From contig CAYOPN010000036.1 in NCBI GenBank assembly GCA_964405835.1, positions 1-25,637 of the forward strand: a stretch of DNA of 25,637 nucleotides, read 5' to 3'. The translations under genes were made by a program, and so were the position numbers. This stretch comes from JAJVIP01 sp964405835. GTDB lineage: Bacteria > Elusimicrobiota > Elusimicrobia > F11. Every line of letters begins with the position of its first letter. Within the stretch, counting starts at the first letter, position 1. Below, piece after piece: positions 22,894 through 25,637 of the stretch. Under the pieces are notes generated by a model. It was not told the DNA's origin. It made no database searches and saw nothing but the letters and a program-made list of their open reading frames with translations.

Positions 22894-25637
22894 ATGCAAC
22901 TTGACGAATACAGGCGTATTCTGTCCGAGCGCATATTTGTATTTGACGGCGCGATGGGCACGAATCTTCAGCTCTACAATCCGACCATCGATGATTACGA
23001 TGGGAAAGAAGGCTGCACGGAAGTGCTTTGCTTCAGTCGCCCGCAATGGTTAAAAGAAATCCACGCCAGTTTCTTCCGGGCTGGATGCGATATTGTTGAG
23101 ACCAACTCGTTCGGTTCCAATCGCATCGTCCTCGGCGAATACGACCTTCAAGACAAAGTCCTCGAGTACAACCGCGCGGCGGCCCAGCTCGCCAAAGAAG
23201 TCGCCGCCGAGTTCTCCACTCCAGACCGCCCGCGTTTTGTCGCGGGCTCCATGGGCCCCGGCACCAAACTCCCATCGCTCGGTCACACCGATTTTGACAC
23301 GCTCCGCCGCAATTACGCCGAACAGGCCCAAGGGCTCCTCGAAGGCGGTTCGGACCTCCTATTAATTGAGACCTGCCAAGACCTGCTCCAAGTGAAAGCC
23401 GCCATCAATGGTTCGCTCGATGCGATGAAACTTTTGAAAATCCGCGTCCCATTAAACGTGCAAGTGACCATCGAAGCCACGGGTACCATGCTTTTGGGCA
23501 GCGACATGGCCACGGCCATTTCGGTCCTGGAATGTTTCCCAGTCGACACGATAGGTCTTAACTGCGCCACCGGCCCGCGCGAGATGAGCGAGCATGTGCG
23601 CACGCTCGGTCAGCTTACGCATCGGTATATTTCTGTTCTTCCCAACGCTGGATTGCCGGAAAATGTCGGAGGCAAAGCTGTTTACAAGTTAACTCCAGAG
23701 GATTTCGCGAATCATTTGGTCGAATTTGTGAAACAACATGGTGTGAATGTGGTGGGTGGTTGCTGCGGTACGACGCCCGAGCATCTGGCCAAGGCTGTCG
23801 CCGCCCTGTCCGGTGTCCAACCGCTCAAACGGAACCCCAAAAAGGTCGCCACGGTGGCCAGCCTTTACATGGCGACGCCGATCCGCCAAGAGCCGGCGCC
23901 GCTGATCATCGGAGAACGGACCAACGCCAACGGCTCCAAGCTGTTCCGCGACCTGCTTTTGGCGGACGATTACGATTCGATGGTGAACGTGGCCAAAGAA
24001 CAAGAAGCGGAAGGCGCGCACGTGCTGGACGTTTGCGACGCCTACGTGGGCCGCGACGAAGTGAAAGACATGGTCGAGACCGTGAAACGGTTCGCGCTGC
24101 AGACGCGCGTGCCGATGATGATCGACTCGACCGAAGCGCCGGTGATCGAGGCGTCCCTAAAACTTTACGGCGGCAAATCCATCATCAACTCCATCAACAT
24201 GGAAGACGGCGAAGAGCGCATGGACAAAATTTGCCCCATGCTGACCACTTACGGCGCCGCCGTGGTGGCCTTGACCATCGACGAAAATGGAATGGCCAAG
24301 ACCGCCGACAAGAAATTTGAGATCGCGAAGCGGATCTACGATCTCGCGGTCAACAAGTTTAACGTGCCACCGGGCGATATTATTTTCGACACGCTCACAT
24401 TCACGCTTGGGAGTGGAGAAGAAGAGTTCCGCAAAGCCGGCATCGAAACAATAGAGGCGATCCGTCGAATCAAAAAAGAACTGCCCGAAGTCCATACAAC
24501 GCTCGGCGTCAGCAATATCTCGTTTGGTTTGGCGCCGGTATCCCGTGCTGTGCTTAATAGCGTGTTTCTCCATTACGCGATTGAAGCCGGTCTTGATTCG
24601 GCGATCGTGAACGCGAAAAAGATCACGCCGCTTTTCCGGATTGACGAAAAGGGCCGCGAACTGGCCCGCCAATTGGTTTTTGATGAAAGGAAATTCGCCG
24701 AGGACGGCACCTGCACGTTCGACCCGCTTAAAGAATTCATGGCCTATTACGCCGACGCCAAAACAGAAGCGGGGCCGGCCGTTAAAGAAGAGCCGAAAAC
24801 GGTGGAGGAAAACCTCAAACAACGAATCATTAACGGTAATAAACAGGGCATCGACAAGGTTTTGGATGAAGCACTGCAGAAATATCCGGCGCTCGAGATC
24901 ATCAACAGCATTTTGCTGGACGGCATGCGCGTGGTGGGAGAACTCTTCGGTGCGGGCCAGATCCAGCTCCCGTTTGTTTTGCAGTCCGCCGAAACCATGA
25001 AGACGGCCGTGCGGTTTCTCGAGCCGCACATCCCAAAATCCAGCGGCGGTTCTTCCAAAGGGAAGATGGTGATCGCCACAGTGAAAGGCGACGTCCACGA
25101 CATCGGTAAGAACCTGGTGGACATCATTCTTTCCAACAACGGTTACACCGTGATCAATCTCGGGATAAAACAGCCGATCGACGCCATCTTGAAGGCGGCG
25201 GAGGAGCACAACCCCGACGCGATCGGTTTGTCGGGCCTCCTGGTCAAATCGACTGCGGTCATGAAAGAGAACCTCGAGGAAATGAACAACCGCAATCTTA
25301 AATATGACGTGATTCTGGGTGGCGCCGCGCTCACGCGAAAATTTGTCGAAGTGGACCTGCGCGATATTTATAAGGGTAAAGTTTTTTACGCGAACGACGC
25401 GTTCGCGGGCCTCCGCCTCATGGACGAACTGACCGACTCCATTGCAGACAAAAAATTGACGGGGAGTTACGAAGTGAAAGCCCCGCCGCCACCGAAACCG
25501 GAATTGTCCGTGATCATGCCGGATGCGCCGGAAAAGGGTGGTCTTCTTGTCCGTTCCAAGATCGCGCCGGCGCCGGTCATTCCGAAACCGCCGTTCTGGG
25601 GCGCCCGTGTCGCGCGCGGCATCGTGCTCGGCGAAGT
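22894..25637 (+). CDS. metH: Cobalamin-dependent methionine synthase, 3' end cut by window
   Basis: The enzyme transfers a methyl group from methyltetrahydrofolate to homocysteine via cobalamin, in the cytoplasm. At least 914 residues are present. The homocysteine domain (about 1-310) has IFVFDGAMGTNLQ and the zinc ligands Cys224 (GLNCATGP) and Cys290/Cys291 (GGCCGTTP). The pterin-binding domain (about 320-600) has IIGERTNANGSKLFR and MIDSTEAPVIEA. The B12 cap domain (about 620-715) has DGMRVVGELFGAGQIQLPFVLQSAE. The B12 domain has the cobalt-ligand His735 in DVHDIGKN. A Pro-rich linker then leads into PPFWGARV, and the reactivation domain is beyond the window. ATG 22894 has no Shine-Dalgarno. 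A TAAATT box lies 9 bases upstream. E. coli MetH is about 1227 residues. Confidence 0.96.
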   Translation, partial: MQLDEYRRILSERIFVFDGAMGTNLQLYNPTIDDYDGKEGCTEVLCFSRPQWLKEIHASFFRAGCDIVETNSFGSNRIVLGEYDLQDKVLEYNRAAAQLAKEVAAEFSTPDRPRFVAGSMGPGTKLPSLGHTDFDTLRRNYAEQAQGLLEGGSDLLLIETCQDLLQVKAAINGSLDAMKLLKIRVPLNVQVTIEATGTMLLGSDMATAISVLECFPVDTIGLNCATGPREMSEHVRTLGQLTHRYISVLPNAGLPENVGGKAVYKLTPEDFANHLVEFVKQHGVNVVGGCCGTTPEHLAKAVAALSGVQPLKRNPKKVATVASLYMATPIRQEPAPLIIGERTNANGSKLFRDLLLADDYDSMVNVAKEQEAEGAHVLDVCDAYVGRDEVKDMVETVKRFALQTRVPMMIDSTEAPVIEASLKLYGGKSIINSINMEDGEERMDKICPMLTTYGAAVVALTIDENGMAKTADKKFEIAKRIYDLAVNKFNVPPGDIIFDTLTFTLGSGEEEFRKAGIETIEAIRRIKKELPEVHTTLGVSNISFGLAPVSRAVLNSVFLHYAIEAGLDSAIVNAKKITPLFRIDEKGRELARQLVFDERKFAEDGTCTFDPLKEFMAYYADAKTEAGPAVKEEPKTVEENLKQRIINGNKQGIDKVLDEALQKYPALEIINSILLDGMRVVGELFGAGQIQLPFVLQSAETMKTAVRFLEPHIPKSSGGSSKGKMVIATVKGDVHDIGKNLVDIILSNNGYTVINLGIKQPIDAILKAAEEHNPDAIGLSGLLVKSTAVMKENLEEMNNRNLKYDVILGGAALTRKFVEVDLRDIYKGKVFYANDAFAGLRLMDELTDSIADKKLTGSYEVKAPPPPKPELSVIMPDAPEKGGLLVRSKIAPAPVIPKPPFWGARVARGIVLGE

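Noticed and set aside
24157..25209. A 350-codon open frame on the minus strand inside metH
   Set aside because: Antisense to the conserved pterin- and B12-binding domains; no motif and no ribosome site.

Overview
The window is 25.6 kb of dense bacterial DNA (roughly 55% GC by eye) from a Gram-negative organism. The evidence for an outer envelope is a TolQ/TolR/TonB-like operon, a heptosyltransferase-type GT9 enzyme, a predicted outer-membrane barrel, a class A penicillin-binding protein and a PilT-type pilus ATPase. I cannot name the species. CysD and CysN/C are of the type with a WSIGKDS PP-loop, which I associate with Geobacter-like and other deep Gram-negative lineages. The small palindromic interspersed repeats and mixed operons would also suit an Elusimicrobiota/Omnitrophota-like genome. 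No tRNA, rRNA, CRISPR, phage gene or transposase is visible.

Layout. (1) 1-1283, minus strand: a metal-linked cluster of a Cys-rich exported protein, a predicted outer-membrane barrel and a MerP-like HMA protein cut by the window edge. (2) 1329-2898: a flavoprotein of the HI0933/BaiN family, convergent with a small MerR-like helix-turn-helix protein. (3) 3013-8235, plus strand: a polytopic membrane protein fused to a spermidine-synthase-like domain, then the ATP sulfurylase genes cysD and cysN (with a degenerate APS-kinase tail), then a tiny Pro/Ala-rich lipoprotein. (4) 8243-11643, minus strand: pilT followed by a PBP1-type transglycosylase/transpeptidase. (5) 11706-16272, plus strand: a tightly packed, often overlapping run of SpoU methyltransferase, SDR reductase, PilZ protein, beta-hydroxyacid dehydrogenase, TolQ, TolR and TonB/TolA-like protein. 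(6) 16278-16355: a perfect long inverted repeat. Then come a GT9 glycosyltransferase and a DUF4254 protein split over two reading frames. (7) 17863-18396, minus strand: a GGDEF-like domain with its signature lost. (8) 18609-25637, plus strand: a small ORF, a 1159-residue exported NHL/FN3/transglutaminase/TPR protein, a small exported helical protein and metH, cut by the window end.

The genes serve several purposes: sulfur assimilation and methionine synthesis (cysD, cysN/C, metH), envelope energisation and cell wall (Tol-like operon, PBP1), surface glycan (GT9 and DUF4254), motility and c-di-GMP signalling (PilT, PilZ, degenerate GGDEF), and metal handling. Inside operons genes have Shine-Dalgarno sequences or overlapping starts. 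Several first genes lack a Shine-Dalgarno and have a -10-like hexamer 5-10 bases before the start codon, which suggests leaderless transcripts. The most noteworthy items are the split DUF4254 gene, the large NHL/FN3/transglutaminase/TPR protein, the metal-linked Cys-rich/barrel/HMA cluster, the degenerate kinase and GGDEF domains, and the hairpin repeat family. I found no clear new defence or mobile system.
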